This document shows positions 22,190-36,929 of a DNA stretch of 64,000 bases, one piece after another. Under the pieces are notes generated by a model, which saw only the letters and a list, made by a program, of their open reading frames with translations, searched no databases and had not been told where the DNA came from. The stretch is from Cristatella mucedo (Eukaryota; Bryozoa; Phylactolaemata; Cristatellidae). The stretch covers positions 1,433,501 through 1,497,500 of the forward strand of contig WPIO01000052.1 in assembly GCA_009760855.2 (NCBI GenBank). The letters run 5' to 3'. The position numbers and the translations under genes were made by a program. Within the stretch, counting starts at the first letter, position 1; each line of letters opens with the position of its first letter.

Positions 22190-23850
22190 AGCTAGCAACT
22201 TATAGTTGCAGCTCCAAAGCACGCTTTGTATGCTGACCGTAGCGGAATTTGGCAGCAATGAAGAGCGTCCCCTACCTGAACCTATTAAGCCCATATCCAT
22301 AACGAAGGGAAGGCTACCTGACAGCAACGGATAGTTACAGGCGTTCTACAGAAGCCATGACGTGCAGCCACTCTTGAAGCGTTCGAAGCCAAGAGCTCCT
22401 GAATCAGCGAAAACGCTAATGCTACCTCTGAAACCACAACTGGTAGCCTTATAGGTGGCTTCTGCTTTTATGCGGCCTTAACTCTAGTTTATTATTAATA
22501 TGTTCCTAGCTGTTATGATTTAGGAGCCACGAATAATGAATAATCTGGTCGTAATCTGGCACGTTAGGCCCCAGCCAATCAATGCAACGAGCTTTCAAAC
22601 GGCAGTAAATAGCGGATGACGGCTGGTACTCTATCGATGGTACAGTGTGGGCTGGCGGAGTTTTCTAGGCACTGTGCTACTTTGAAATAATATTGACAAT
22701 TCTTTGATGAGAAATAAGAATCTACACGTGATAAAATAGTGCCAGCCTGCTGAGGCTATTCAAGGGGACCTTCAAAAATGTAAATATTGCGTTTCACGTT
22801 CTGCAAGATAAGCGAACAATTAAAATCTCACTTATTTAGATGTCCTTTTTATACCAACAGTCATAGCAGGGGTGGTTCCGTCAGGCTAGTCTTGTGCACG
22901 ATAGTGTTAAGCATTGCACGATCGACAAGTCAGAAGATGTCGTGACGCAACTCACTAGTAAATTCTAGGCTTTGAGAGCATTGACCTAAAGGCATGGTCT
23001 CCAAAGGATTTGAGGTTTGAACGAGGCATAGGTAAACAGTAGATTGCAAAAAGCGGGATGTACGATGCTTAGCCTGGTGGGGGAGTAGATCTGACAGGTA
23101 GGCTGGAGCCAAACAATGAAGGGAAATGAAAGGGAGTCACACAATCTTTAATTTGATGAGCTAGTACAGTTCTGCGAGAAGTGGTGTGATGCGACAACTA
23201 CGACGCTCACGACAGACTAGCCTAGCTTTTGCACCAACTGTTAGCGCCTGAGAGCACAAGACGACACTCTGCAACAGCTTCTGTACTAAAGTTCCTAACC
23301 TTGAGTGCAGTACTCGTAACAAGGCTAGACGTGGCCATCGAAGCGATTAAACAGTCCGCTGACGCTGCAGCCACTAACGGCGGCTACGATACGGGTCGCA
23401 GGTGCAGCATAAGAAGCCAGCATCGTCGTTGCCGGAAGAAATAAAGGAAACGCTTTTTACCTTATAATAAGACGTCGTCCACGTCCGTAGCTGTGTACAG
23501 CAGTGTATTTCCAAGTCGCACTGAGGCAAGAGTGGCAGGAACAACCATTGCATATAGCACTCGGAAACCTTATGCAATCGCATCACTATCGCATGAGTTG
23601 GGCCTTTCATGTCACCTCGCCGTCGTAAATTACAAGCTTAAAGTTCCTAAGCGTATAAATTCAGTAGCCGTGAACAATCTCAAGGCCACCGTAGTGTGGC
23701 CGATGTGGCACTTCACTCAACGTGTCACCATGACTGTTCTTACCAATCGTCTAAGAGCTGACCAAAGCTGGGCAATCGCTGAACACGACTGAACGCCCAG
23801 TAAATGCGTTTACTCGAAGCCGCGCTGTAAGAGCTCGCTTCGTTTGCAAC
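22190..23850. repeat. Left arm of a diverged inverted duplication
   Basis: Read as the reverse complement, this arm is collinear with 34,680-36,930 over nearly its whole length. Paired blocks are 22,190-22,450 with 36,680-36,930; 22,480-22,915 with 36,185-36,620; and 23,270-23,850 with 34,680-35,275. Identity is roughly 70-80% by eye. The only unmatched part is a LINE-A fragment (22,918-23,270). Translated frames on the two arms also resemble each other (PTHAI.., CDLEI.CCT), but both have stops. Beyond 22,190 the match becomes patchy out to module C at 19,870. Confidence 0.85.
22918..23270 (-). mobile_element. LINE-A fragment inside the left arm
   Basis: Minus-strand LINE-A C-terminal region: MAPAYLSDLLPHQAKHRTSR reads cleanly at 23,050-23,112. 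It marks an insertion into the left arm, because the right arm has no LINE at the equivalent point. Confidence 0.88.
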
Positions 23851-23969
23851 AAGATTAAGCGGCTCGCTCAGTTTGATTTATGATTCACCAGTCTTGCAGT
23901 ACGTTGCCCGAGATTTGGCTTTAAGAGATTGTGCTCGGTTCCGCTCAGCAGTGTATCCTTATTGCACCA

Positions 23970-24340
23970 TATCGGATTAATGGATTGACCGGTTTATTAG
24001 GTACCAGTTTATCGGTATATGGGGATTCGGTTTAATAAATTGATGGCTTCTAGGGATGGGACACGCCTAAGGGGGCATTGTGAAAGCGGGCGCAGGAGAG
24101 GAAGGTTGCGGTGTTTTCAGTGACGAAGGCGTTTCTTTACCGTCGCCAGCTGGCATCCCGGGCGTCAAACTACAGGCAGCAGAACACTTCGAAGAAGCGC
24201 GCAGACTTCTGCACTGCCGACCTTTGCCGGAGCGCCGGAGCGCCGGGTCATTTACGGTGCGCCGAGTTTGCAGAAAAGCACCGCTCCCGCAGATCGCCGT
24301 GGAACAACAGGCCGAATCCGAGCACAGCTGAATCCGGGCA
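23970..24340 (+). repeat. Module D, copy 2
   Basis: Second copy of 20,110-20,445 including the GGTTTAT-like lead-in. It has GCGCAGGAGAGGAAGG, then TTTCAGTGACGAAGGCGTTT and TTTACCGTCGCCAGCTGGCA. It precedes the secreted-protein gene by about 1 kb and is more GC-rich than copy 1. Confidence 0.6.
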
Positions 24341-24344
24341 TTTG

Positions 24345-25195
24345 CAGCCATCTCGCTGGCGTAGTCCGCTCGCGTTTTGGCCGCATTCGTTCAGTGTTCG
24401 ACCGTGTTTAATGGCATCGTCGTCGTCACAATCGCAGTCGCAGCGACCTCAACCGTAGGCATGCCAAACATGGTCTCGAGAATGGCTGCATCTTGTTTTC
24501 GATTGGTTACGAACTGCAGAAGGTAGTCGCAGCTCGCAGAGGGTGCAACATATCAGAGCTACTCTGCCACTTCGCCCGTCCCTTCGCATGACGCAACGGT
24601 GGCCCAGCCGTGGCAACGGCACAGTCTGCAATTGCAGCGCCACAGCAGTGCACTTGCTCTGAGCTCCTCGCTACTTGCTGTACGTGCTGTTGTACGGATG
24701 GTAATCGTTATTAGTTCTCGTTTTAAAGCGGTCTACGACCCCAAGATGGTAGATAGATCCGTATAAGTCACCCTAGGAATGACGCAAGTGTCGAGCTGCA
24801 ATTTTCTTGTCAGTAGCTGCACGGCGCTGGCTCCTTAGACGCCTGCGTGGGCGAAACTCAGTCCACGAGCTTCTGGATGGAGCACGTGGCTGCTCTGCGG
24901 TTCGAAGTTCGAGCCGCGATGGCGGTCGTGGCTTCTTTTGAGCGTCCTGTTCGTGAGCAGAGACTCGCAGTGAAGCAAGTGTGACGCCAAAGCGACTAAG
25001 ATAGCGGCCGGCGCCGAGTGTCGAGTTTTGAGTTTTACGGCAGCAGAAAGCTCAAGAAATGTTGCTGTAGCGGCTGAGTAGAAGAGAGCGCCATAGCGCT
25101 TGGTCGTGCTGGTCCAGAAGTCACGCGACGATCGCGCGTGCGACACAGACGCTGCAGAGTGAAGGTAGCCCATTGATGCGGTGCAAGGCTTAAGC
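24345..25195. other. Unassigned upstream region of the secreted-protein gene
   Basis: GC content rises towards the gene. Several overlapping frames of up to 126 codons occur on both strands without domains. I see no exon or repeat that I can defend. Confidence 0.45.
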
Positions 25196-25199
25196 TTGC

Positions 25200-25425
25200 A
25201 GCTGACCGCTAACATCAGTCGTTACACGAAACGTGCCCTCCCGCAGATTTTGTTTACACGAGTTCTGTCTGGCATTTGTGAACCGTGCCGATATCCGGCT
25301 GCTCATCGCTTCTGGCGTGACTGGTGCAAAGTGCACTCACGTGGGCGACTATAAAGCGCTGTTTCCCGCCGCTCCACGACACTGCCCGCTCTCCTTCAAA
25401 CGCGAGCGACACGTGGTCCGCGCCG
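25200..25425 (+). promoter_or_regulatory. TATA promoter of the secreted-protein gene
   Basis: A TATAAAG box at 25,350-25,356 lies 7 bases downstream of an E-box CACGTG (25,338-25,343). Transcription should start about 30 bases after the TATA box, giving a short leader before the ATG at 25,426. The region from about 25,200 is conserved in the two other copies (51,120-51,318 plus; 62,800-63,005 minus). Conservation across otherwise decayed copies supports its identification. Confidence 0.75.
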
Positions 25426-28579
<3,154 letters not shown>

Positions 28580-28980
28580 TGAGCCTACCCGTTGAAGCTC
28601 GATGGATAAGCTCATGAATCATTGTTATGTCTACTGCATATACTAGCAGACGTACCGTGCATATCTAGGAAAAGAGTTATTGTAATCAATTAAATGAATT
28701 TATCACTGTCTCAAGTATTTTACTTGTCAATTTCAAAGCACGTGGTCTACTCATGAAAGGCAAAATGGCTACGTACTTGTTAGCTTCGATCAATTGAAGA
28801 GGCGAAGTGTTATGGTCATCGATTGTCACAAGGGACTCACTCTAGAAATCTAACGGATGTCTTATTACTAGCAGACAACACCAGAATGCATGCTAGCAAG
28901 AATGTTATTAGCCTCTTTAACATCTAACGTGCAAGAAAAGTAAATAGAGGCAGTAGCGAGAGAAAATAAATAAATCTCCC
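28580..28980 (+). terminator. 3' UTR and polyadenylation signals of the secreted-protein gene
   Basis: Two overlapping AATAAA signals (28,965-28,970 and 28,969-28,974) lie about 390 bases after the stop; an ATTAAA near 28,690 is an alternative. The stretch 28,540-28,940 is collinear with 59,460-59,770, which marks the 3' end of the second, decayed gene copy. Confidence 0.65.
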
Positions 28981-30575
28981 CCATATTCATTCCTCCTAGT
29001 CTTCAAATCTTGGAGACGTTGAAGACGGCCGAGTGCGACCGAATTCAATGACGGCATTATTGATACTGCATCTTCATTAGGCCTCTTGATCATTAATTTT
29101 GCGAACGTACATTTGAAATGACTAATTTCGGGATGCGTGAATACTTACCCGTCATTTTGCAAATGCCATTACCTTGGTTCGCCACACGATTGGGATCGTT
29201 GGGATTTTCTGGACTCTTTGTATGGTTTTAGTTAAGTTTTTAACTGGCTTACTCCAAGATAAATAATTGAGGCGCATTGCAACAGCTTGTCACAATATAT
29301 TTAACTTAATGTACTAATGTAATGTGCTACTACTACTACTACTAATAATAATAATAATGTACTAATAGAACCTATTTGCATAGCGGTAAGTAAGACTGAG
29401 TATCACGTAGTTTAATAGCTTACTTACGGTGATCAATTTAGCAACAGTGCAGACGTCCACACTTGAGGCTCTGCGTGTTGCCATCGGGAAGCCCGATATA
29501 CGACTTGAGAAGCCAGAGAATGTGATTTTACACGAGAGCATAGACGAACCGCTATGGCCTCGTCTCTAGTACTTGCCATCATTCTTCACAACTACAGGGC
29601 CTTGGAGCTTCTATTGCATGTCTACGCGACGTCGAGATTCACAGAGTGATATCTGATGAACGCAGCATCGCGTGGCCCGGCTTAAGTAGCTCTCTAGCAA
29701 CTAGCAGTTAAACTATGGGTAGCGCTCCAGGTTCGAAAATTATTTCTTATCCCTTCATATTCATCCGGGGAACTCACGAGTTCCAAAAGCACAGACTATG
29801 AACGAGATCTACATCGTACACTGGACATGGTATAGCTCTCCACGAGTTTGCTTGTCTGACTAAGCAGGCTCTATATCCTCGCCCTGATGGCCAGTGGTCG
29901 ACCTTTAATATGTAACTAGCTATGTCTGCCAAGCAAAAGGTTTTAAAAAATTCAGCAGATAAGAACTAACTATTCGTTGACTGGCTGATGAGATCTACTT
30001 AAAATAATGGTGATTTATCCTAGCGAAGGCCAAGTCCAGAGCCTATAAAACATTGTCCAATCATAGCTGCACAGTTCTCATATTGTACTGCACGGCTTAA
30101 AAATTCGAAAGCCGACCGTCGATCAGCTCCTTCAATAGTCTTGGGTTAGTACCTTGTGAGGATTTCGAATAAACTGTCATTTTTTGAAAAAATTCATTAG
30201 CCGTTTTCAATTTAATAAAAACAACTATTCGCAGATTTCTTCCTTCCATTTCCAATAATTTTACAGTAAATAGATAATTTGTTTGATGAAAACCGTTTTA
30301 CACGTATCTTCAGTAATAGTTTCTTATTAAATAATTTTTTAATTCTTCTAATAATATTTTAAGAATGCAAGTGCATTAAGCGACTTATCTGAGAAACGTG
30401 AACTTATTTTTATGACAGAAATTTGTGCAGGCCAAAAACGTTGATGGCTTAAAAGACAGAACTACGTTGTAAACATTTCGGGGATTCTCTTTGTGTTGAC
30501 CAGAGTTCCTGAAGAGTGTGAATCTGGACTTGAGCCATTTTAAACTTCCTTGCCCTATGACTGCAATTAAAAATC
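28981..30575. other. Unassigned AT-rich region
   Basis: No gene recognised. A CTACTACTACTACTAATAATAATAAT microsatellite lies at about 29,330-29,355 in shortened form. Confidence 0.5.
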
Positions 30576-30577
30576 CA

Positions 30578-31108
30578 CCTTCTTGAATCCTTGAAGAGAT
30601 AAGCTCACACTTTCAGCATCATTTGATGACGGTTTGACGACAAATTCTGTGTTGCTGACTCCAAATACGCGAGAGTGAGCTCTTAGCTTTGGCTTTGGGA
30701 GAATACAAACTAAATGCATAGTCTTGAAACTAATTAAGAAGCGAGTGGTTCGATGCTTAGACTGGTGGGGGGGGGGTATATCAAAAAAATAGGCTGGAGC
30801 CAAAGAATGAAGCTACCTAAAAATCTGTTCGCATTTAAAAAGAAAGTAAAAACGCGTTAATTTATTACAGCATTTAGTGGGCCCCCGTGATTCCTCATTT
30901 ATGTGCTTATGCCTGCTAACACTGTGCATGCTGCCTCTAACCATACTTGCATGCTGACGCTTTGCATGTTATCCCTAACCGTGTTATTCTTGTTGTTTAT
31001 TGAGCATGCTTCCACTAATCATTTGATTGTGCTTCCTATGACGCAAATGCAATTTGCCTAAACAAAATGAGTTCTCTGAGGGGGCCATATTAAATACATT
31101 ATTGTTAT
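30578..31108. mobile_element. LINE-A copy with inverted 5' part
   Basis: At 30,578-30,828 the LINE-A coding end lies on the minus strand (MAPAYFFDI, then HQSKHRTTRFL). From 30,829 to 31,108 the LINE-A 3' part lies on the plus strand (TTTAGTGGGC, then the GTGCATGCTG repeats, GAGTTCTCTGAGGGGGCC and an ATT-type tail). The pieces meet head to head, as expected of twin-primed LINE insertion. Confidence 0.82.
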
Positions 31109-31119
31109 TTAATGCTACA

Positions 31120-31690
31120 TTTCCTACAAAATTTAGCATAGCTTTTGACAAGGCGGCAGATGGATCTTTGAGGCTGATCAAGAGGTTAATGCCATCCTTG
31201 CTCAATAGCTCTTCAAAGCGACACTTCGAATTTTCCATCGGCTTGGTACTATAGTCATTATTCAGTTTAGAGAGCTTGTTAAAAAAAATTAACATAGTGT
31301 CAGCACTTGTCAACATGGCATCTTCTCAACTTATTCTTAAAAGCAAGTTTCACAGGTTCCACTGCCTCCAGAAGAGTTTTGAGAGCTTCAAAATTCAATT
31401 TATCAATCATTTCCCATGCCTTGAGTCCAGTTAGTATATGGCGGATGTTGATTTCGGTCTTTACTAGCGGCTCTAACATATTTGATTTGCAGTTCAGGCA
31501 TGTTTTCAAGACGAGACTTAGTTTAATCTCGCACCCGAACTCAGCTTTTACTTTAGATCAAAAGACATTATTTTGAACACTCGATGGTTTGATGGATTTG
31601 ACAAGCGTGTGTGATTTCCTGAGCAGAGACATAATTGACGTCTCTTTTCTAATGTATCATAATTAAAAACTTCCGAGTCCATGCTTACTT
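31120..31690 (-). pseudogene. hAT-type transposase, middle/C-terminal fragment
   Basis: The minus strand reads KAEFGCEIKLSLVLKTC.., KTEINIRHILTGLKAWEMID, KLNFEALKTLLEAVEPVKLA, then after a frameshift near 31,310 SADTMLIFFNKLSKL, MENSKCRFEELLSKD and LLISLKDPSAALSKA. The order (VEPVKLA, TADTxLxF, LxxRFEELL, LxxLKDP) matches hAT-like transposases and their domesticated relatives such as KIAA1586 from family knowledge. Frameshifted and truncated, so inactive. A LINE-A ends directly beside it. Confidence 0.82.
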
Positions 31691-32329
31691 CAAGATTTTA
31701 CATTTAATCAATGGGGTCGCTATCCAGGTTTAAATCATCCAGGTCATTACTATTCTCGTAAAATGTGTCACACACTCAGTGGTGCAGACCTTAGTTTAAG
31801 CTGAATGTGGCTAATGCATTTAAAAGTTACTATACTCTTATTTACTGTGGCGCCGTCCTGGGTAGATTTAACCAAATATCACATCCTCGTTATTCCAAAA
31901 TAGTTAAAATGTTTTTTTTTTTATAAGTCGACCGTATCGAGAGCACTTCATAGACCAAAATATACAAACAAGACCGTCTTGATTGTTACTTTATTGCCAC
32001 TATCATGAACGTTGACTCAGAGGAAACGACATCGTCTCACGGTTGTGTTCGCATCTACAGTTTTGCTAAAATTTACTCCTCGCGAATTTTACCTCGATAT
32101 CAGCTATTGTTTTGTTTTTCTTTTCTTCACAATGATCACGTGCCACAGCTTCATCGCGTCGCTTTCGTTCGGTGGTAGTTTGAATCCGCTCCGAGAGACT
32201 GATTGCTGGATATACTTTTTTCTGGTAATAGCTGTAACCGATATTTCACCAGTAAACAAGTGAACCGATTGGTTAGCCAGCCGATTGCTTTTCTAGATTC
32301 TTTGTCAATAAGATAGACTAGATCAATGA
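31691..32329. other. Unassigned stretch, possibly more of the hAT element
   Basis: It lies between two pieces of the same hAT fossil, so it is probably its decayed middle, but I cannot read transposase motifs in it. Confidence 0.4.
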
Positions 32330-34192
32330 GTCCATCCCTAGGGTTGAAGCTTCACCTCTTAACTCTTGTCCCAAAATTACACCAGAACAGGACTCGTGTC
32401 CATCGATCCTGTGCACTACCTCGATATCTATATTCTAGAAGGTCACGAGTGACCTTATCCTGAAATATATCCCCTAGTCAAAGGAGACTACTAGTCCTAT
32501 AAATCCTATTCCCACTGTTCTACTTCTTCGATACTTAGATCTTCTGCAGCCATGGATACATAACATAATATAAATAATTATTCAGCCTCCGATCAGGTCC
32601 CTGCAAGTTTAAACAAGGCTGTAGTAAAGCCGCTTACTAAGAAAGCAATGCTAGACTCAGAGGACTTGATCAGCTTCTGTCCAGCCTAAATTCTACCGTA
32701 ACTATCAAAGGCTGTAGAACGAGCTGTGACAAAACAATCTGTACTCTTATTTTGAGACCTCAAAACTAGCAAGTAAGTTCCAGTCTAGGTTAAGAGACAA
32801 TCACTCCACATAGTCAGCATTGCTTATGGTGTATAACGGCCTTCACTGGAATGGAGGCTTGGGTAAAGTCACTCTGCCTGTCCTTCGTGATCGTTCGGCA
32901 GCATTTGATACTATTTATCACAAACTACTTCGCGATCGTCTTGAATATCGCCTGAAATCCCAGTTACTGCACTGCATGAATTAAAGTCCTATCTCAGTGG
33001 CAGAATTCAGAGTATAGATGCGAACGGACTGAGATCATCAGAAAAACAACTTAAGTATGGTTTACCTCAGGGCTCTCAGCTTGGTCCACTTCGTTTCTTC
33101 TCCTCATCTTGCCGATGTGATTGCCAAGCATAATCTAGGCTTTCACTTCCATACAGATCACACGTCACCGTACCTTTGCTTTGATCCCTCGCAGCCCTCG
33201 AGCAAGTCGAGTTCTCTACATATCCTTCCTGAGTGTATTGATGACATCGGCACATAGATGGCAGCAAACGTTCTTAAAGTGAATGACGAGAAAACCAACT
33301 AGCTAGTTATGGGCAAACCAAGCGTGACTCCGATATAGGAAAACCTGAAGCTAAAAATCGGCTCCCCTTGAGTATCTTGTGCTGAATCTGCACGTAATCT
33401 AGTTTTATTATTCCAAAGTCACCTTTGATTTGACAAACATGTCAGCTCCTAGTCAAGTCTGCATACTTTAAGTACATAGCGTTGCTAAAATAATTCGTGC
33501 TTGTTTATACAGGGATACGGCATCTAAATTGGTCCATGCATTTGTGAAATCCCGTCTTCAATTCTGCACCTCACGGCTTGCTGGTTTATCAACCTATGCA
33601 ATCAGGCCCCTACAGTTGGTGCAAAGTTCTGCAGCTAGCCTCATCTGTCGCGAGCGTCGAAGTTGCCACATCACACCATTTCGCGCCGACCTGCACTGGC
33701 TCCCAGTCAAGCAGCTCATTGACTTCAAGTTATGTCACTTATTTTTAGGTCCCTTTATTCTCTGCCTCTAGCCTATTTACCAGAGTTAAGAGTTATTCTC
33801 CCAACTGGCGAAGAATCCTACCACCAGCTGTTCTGACTTGAGTCGTGTAGACATACATCTTACGAACCTTAAAACCATTAGAGACCGCCTTTAGTTCCCA
33901 TGCTCCCAAAACCTGGACCGTACTACCGACCCACAAAACAACGTCCCATGACTAGACGAAATTTCAAAAGAAGCTTAAAATGCACTTGTTTATTGCAGCA
34001 TTTGGTGGGTCTTCGTGATTTGTCTTTATTGTGCACGTAATTGCTTATACTACCTGCTGCTTGCGGTTGCTCCCGCCAACTTTTATTAATGCTTTGTATG
34101 CAGCATCTGCAAAGTGCCTAGAGAGCAATTCAGTTTTCTCACCAAACTATAAAAATGTATTATTATTACTATTGCTAATAATATTATTATAA
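32330..34192 (+). mobile_element. LINE-A copy, longest in the window
   Basis: The most complete LINE-A: DPIPTVLLLRYLDLLQPWI and AVVKPLTKKAMLD at 32,495-32,665, the SAAFDTI.HKLL.DRLE core near 32,900-32,950, QGSQLGPL remains near 33,070, a mutated YADD region (HTDHTSPYLCFDPSQPSS) near 33,150, the LAGLSTYAIRPLQLVQ and ITPFRADLHWLPVKQ C-terminal region, and a 3' hairpin with an ATT tail to about 34,192. It has many stops and frameshifts. It splits the hAT fossil. Confidence 0.9.
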
Positions 34193-34194
34193 TT

Positions 34195-34430
34195 ATAGCC
34201 GGAGCTGGAGAAAGTTTCTTCAGACTCTTTTTCTCACCGAAATCTGCAATCGTATCTGTTCTCTTAGCATTCACTGGTTTTCCTTGCATGTACACCCTCC
34301 AGCTGGTTTATCATAACCAATTCCATGTAATTTCAGGCAATTCTTCAAGGTGTCTGTGAAGTTTCCAGAACACTTGATGATTTTATTGCATCGTCCACAT
34401 TGAGCTTTTTTATGTCACAAGACGAATCTT
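34195..34430 (-). pseudogene. hAT transposase, N-terminal BED zinc finger
   Basis: On the minus strand: QCGRCNKIIKCSGNFTDTLK followed by NCLKLHGI, which is a BED finger (CxxC, then NLKxHLKxHGI in the family). Here the first zinc-binding histidine has become cysteine. A TIADFGEKKSLKKL segment follows, comparable with the linker after the finger in these transposases. The reading then runs into the LINE-A tail. With 31,120-31,690 it forms one interrupted element. Confidence 0.78.
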
Positions 34431-34679
34431 ATTCCTATTATACTTAATTTGATAAAATACTCTTCACGAAACACTAACAAGTTTAAAAGAAATATTAAAA
34501 ACTTGTTTTCCGTTACGTATTTAATATCGATAATGAGCTTTGGAGCTTCGGTTGTAGTATCTTGTTTCAAAATTTCAGCTAGAAACAGTCAAAACAAGTT
34601 CGTAAATGTTTCATTATTTTTGGTAAAAAAAGCAGCAATATACCTATACTGGTAAATATTTAACAGAAAACCTAGAAGC
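34431..34679. other. AT-rich stretch between hAT fossil and right arm
   Basis: Probably the 5' terminal part of the hAT element; I cannot identify a terminal inverted repeat. Confidence 0.4.
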
Positions 34680-35924
34680 GAGCTATCGCTCGCTGGTCGA
34701 CGTACTGCTTGCTAATCGCATGTTTAGCACAGCTTCGAGCAAATGCATTTACTGGCCACGCTAAGCGGTGCCCAGCTTTTTAAAGCTCTCAGTCGATTGG
34801 TAAGAATAGTGAGAGCGACACGTTGAAGTGCCATATCGGCTACACTGCGGTGGCCCTGAGAATATTCACGGCTACTGAATTTTGATTAACCGGTTAGTTC
34901 ACCATGTACAAAGGCGAGGCGACGTAAAAAGCCCAACTCATGCAATACTGAGGCCACTCTGCTTGGTGCAGGGCTTCGGAGTACCATGTAGGCAATGGAA
35001 TTTGCCTCTGCTCTTGCTTCTATGCGACCTTGAAATAGACTGCTGTACGCTATGGAGGTGGAGCTTACAGAAAATCAAGGTCGCTCGTCAATTCTGCCCT
35101 GGTCTGTTTCCGTCAACACGTGCTGCTTGTGCTGCACTTGCGACTCGTCTTTAGCCGCGCTACGTGGCGTCAGCCTCAACTCAATTTTTAATCACTTCGA
35201 TGGCCGGAAGTTACACCGCTACAATTTGGTGCACTTAAGGCTAAATGCATTAGTATAGTAGCTGTTGCAGCGTGTTTTTAACAAGAATCACCTCCTATTC
35301 TCTCGCTCACATCGTTCGTTCAACGACAAGCCTCTGCCAATATTGCCAGATAGGCAATACTCTCTCGTTTAACCCGCACCACCTGTCGGCCGCCGAAATC
35401 GCTTCAGGTGGTTTATCGCTTATCAGCGACACAGCTCGCGCTACGACGCGAACCGACGCCTGCTCGCAGCCTGTTATACAGCGCTCAATCGGTCTAGCGA
35501 CGGAGCGCAGCAATGCCGCTGCAGCTTCACACCGCCCAAAATAGAGAGTAAATTGCAGCGCTTAGCAACAAGTGGACCTTTTAGCAACAGGCAGACCAAC
35601 TGAGGTATGAGAAGGCGTAGTATCCTTTTTCAGCAGGACCGCTCCGAAGTTATTGCGTAAGTCCCCGACTTCGCTTTATCTTGCACTGAAGCAATCTTAT
35701 TCAATCGACGAGAGCGTCACAACTCGCAAAAACTCGGGAACTTTGCTTTCGTTTAAGTGGCCTAGCAAACGAGCTACTTCGATATCAGTAACTGCCTTGG
35801 ATAATGAGTCCAACTTTTTCAAGACAGCACCTATCCTCCTTTCTTCGTAGCGCTACGTCATATCTTTGAGATAGTGTGCTATGTGAACCCTGCTGACGAT
35901 TACGCTACAACTCGAGCCGCTCAG

Positions 35925-36065
35925 TCGCGGCTCGCGCCACGCCCCTCGGCTGCTCGCACGTGCACGTGCACGTGACGTCTAGCTACTATACTACTACTAA
36001 CGGTGGCGGTATCGTAATTGAACACGGCATCCTGCCATAACCAAACGGCAGTCGTAAGATCCTAA
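35925..36065 (+). promoter_or_regulatory. Possible TATA-less promoter with a triple E-box and CRE
   Basis: Three CACGTG palindromes sit head to tail at 35,957-35,974 and run into TGACGT (35,973-35,978). A CCACGCCCC GC box (about 35,938-35,946) lies just upstream. Such clusters bind bHLH-zip (USF/MYC/TFE) and CREB/ATF factors. There is no TATA box. The downstream ATG at 36,069 sits in an AAAATGGC context resembling a YY1 site. Function is inferred only. Confidence 0.4.
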
Positions 36066-36068
36066 AAA

Positions 36069-36138
36069 ATGGCAGCACTGGCAGGACGCAGGCGAATACT
36101 GCAGCCCGCGTCCGTGCTGCCCTTGGACTATCGCCCAG
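36069..36138 (+). CDS. Possible first coding exon, 23 codons
   Basis: Starts MAALAGRRRILQPASVLPLD and ends at a CAG/GTGCGA donor in phase 1. It could be the first exon of a housekeeping-type gene reading from the promoter-like cluster just upstream. I find no downstream exon, and unspliced the frame closes after about 53 codons. Treat it as a hypothesis; chance is a real alternative. Confidence 0.28.
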
Positions 36139-36929
36139 GTGCGACTTGCTGGGCCAACTTGTATTTCCAGATCAATCTGAAGGTGTTGATCGTTAGATAC
36201 TTAACACTACAGTGCACAAGACTAGCCTGAGAGAATCACCCTCGCTATGACATTTGGCATACAGAGGACATATTAATCAATGAGCTTTCAGTTTTATGCT
36301 AATTGTGCAAAATGTGAAACGCAATATTCACATTTTGCGAACGTCCCTGTGAATAGCCTAATGTGGCTAGCACTACGTGGTTAGAAGTAGAATCTTATTT
36401 CTTGTCCAAGGATTGTCAATATCGTTGCCAAGTAGCACAACGCCTAAAAAACTTCGCCACCCCACTCTGTTTAATCGATAGACACCTAGCCGTCATTTTC
36501 TATTTACTGCCGTTAGTTAGCTCGTTCCATTGAGCGTGTGAATTAGCAGCGCCCTTAACGTTCAAGATTATGACTGATATTAATTATTCGCGGTTCTTAA
36601 ATTATAACGGCTAGGAACCGATTACGCAATTATGTAAAGGTAAGGCCGCATAAAAGCATAAGCAGTCTAAAAGGCTGTCAATCATGATTCTAATGTTGGC
36701 ATTAGCATTTCTGCCGAGTTGAGCTCTAGGCTTCGTTGCCGTACAACAGTTGCAACACGTCATGGCCTCTATTGAATGTTTGTAACCCTCCATTGCTGTC
36801 AAGTAGCCTTTTCTATCTTCAGAGAACGGACTCGATATGGTAAGATAGAGGCATGTTTTTCCACTACCGTGTTTCGTTACAATCGGTATATATCGCGTGT
36901 TTTGAAACTGCAACTGCAATTCACTCGCC

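Larger units (their letters stand above)
35280..36185. other. 900-bp segment present only in the right arm
   Basis: Absent from the left arm, where a LINE-A fragment occupies the equivalent point. It is either an insertion here or a deletion in the left arm. It holds the E-box-rich promoter-like sequence described separately. Confidence 0.6.
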
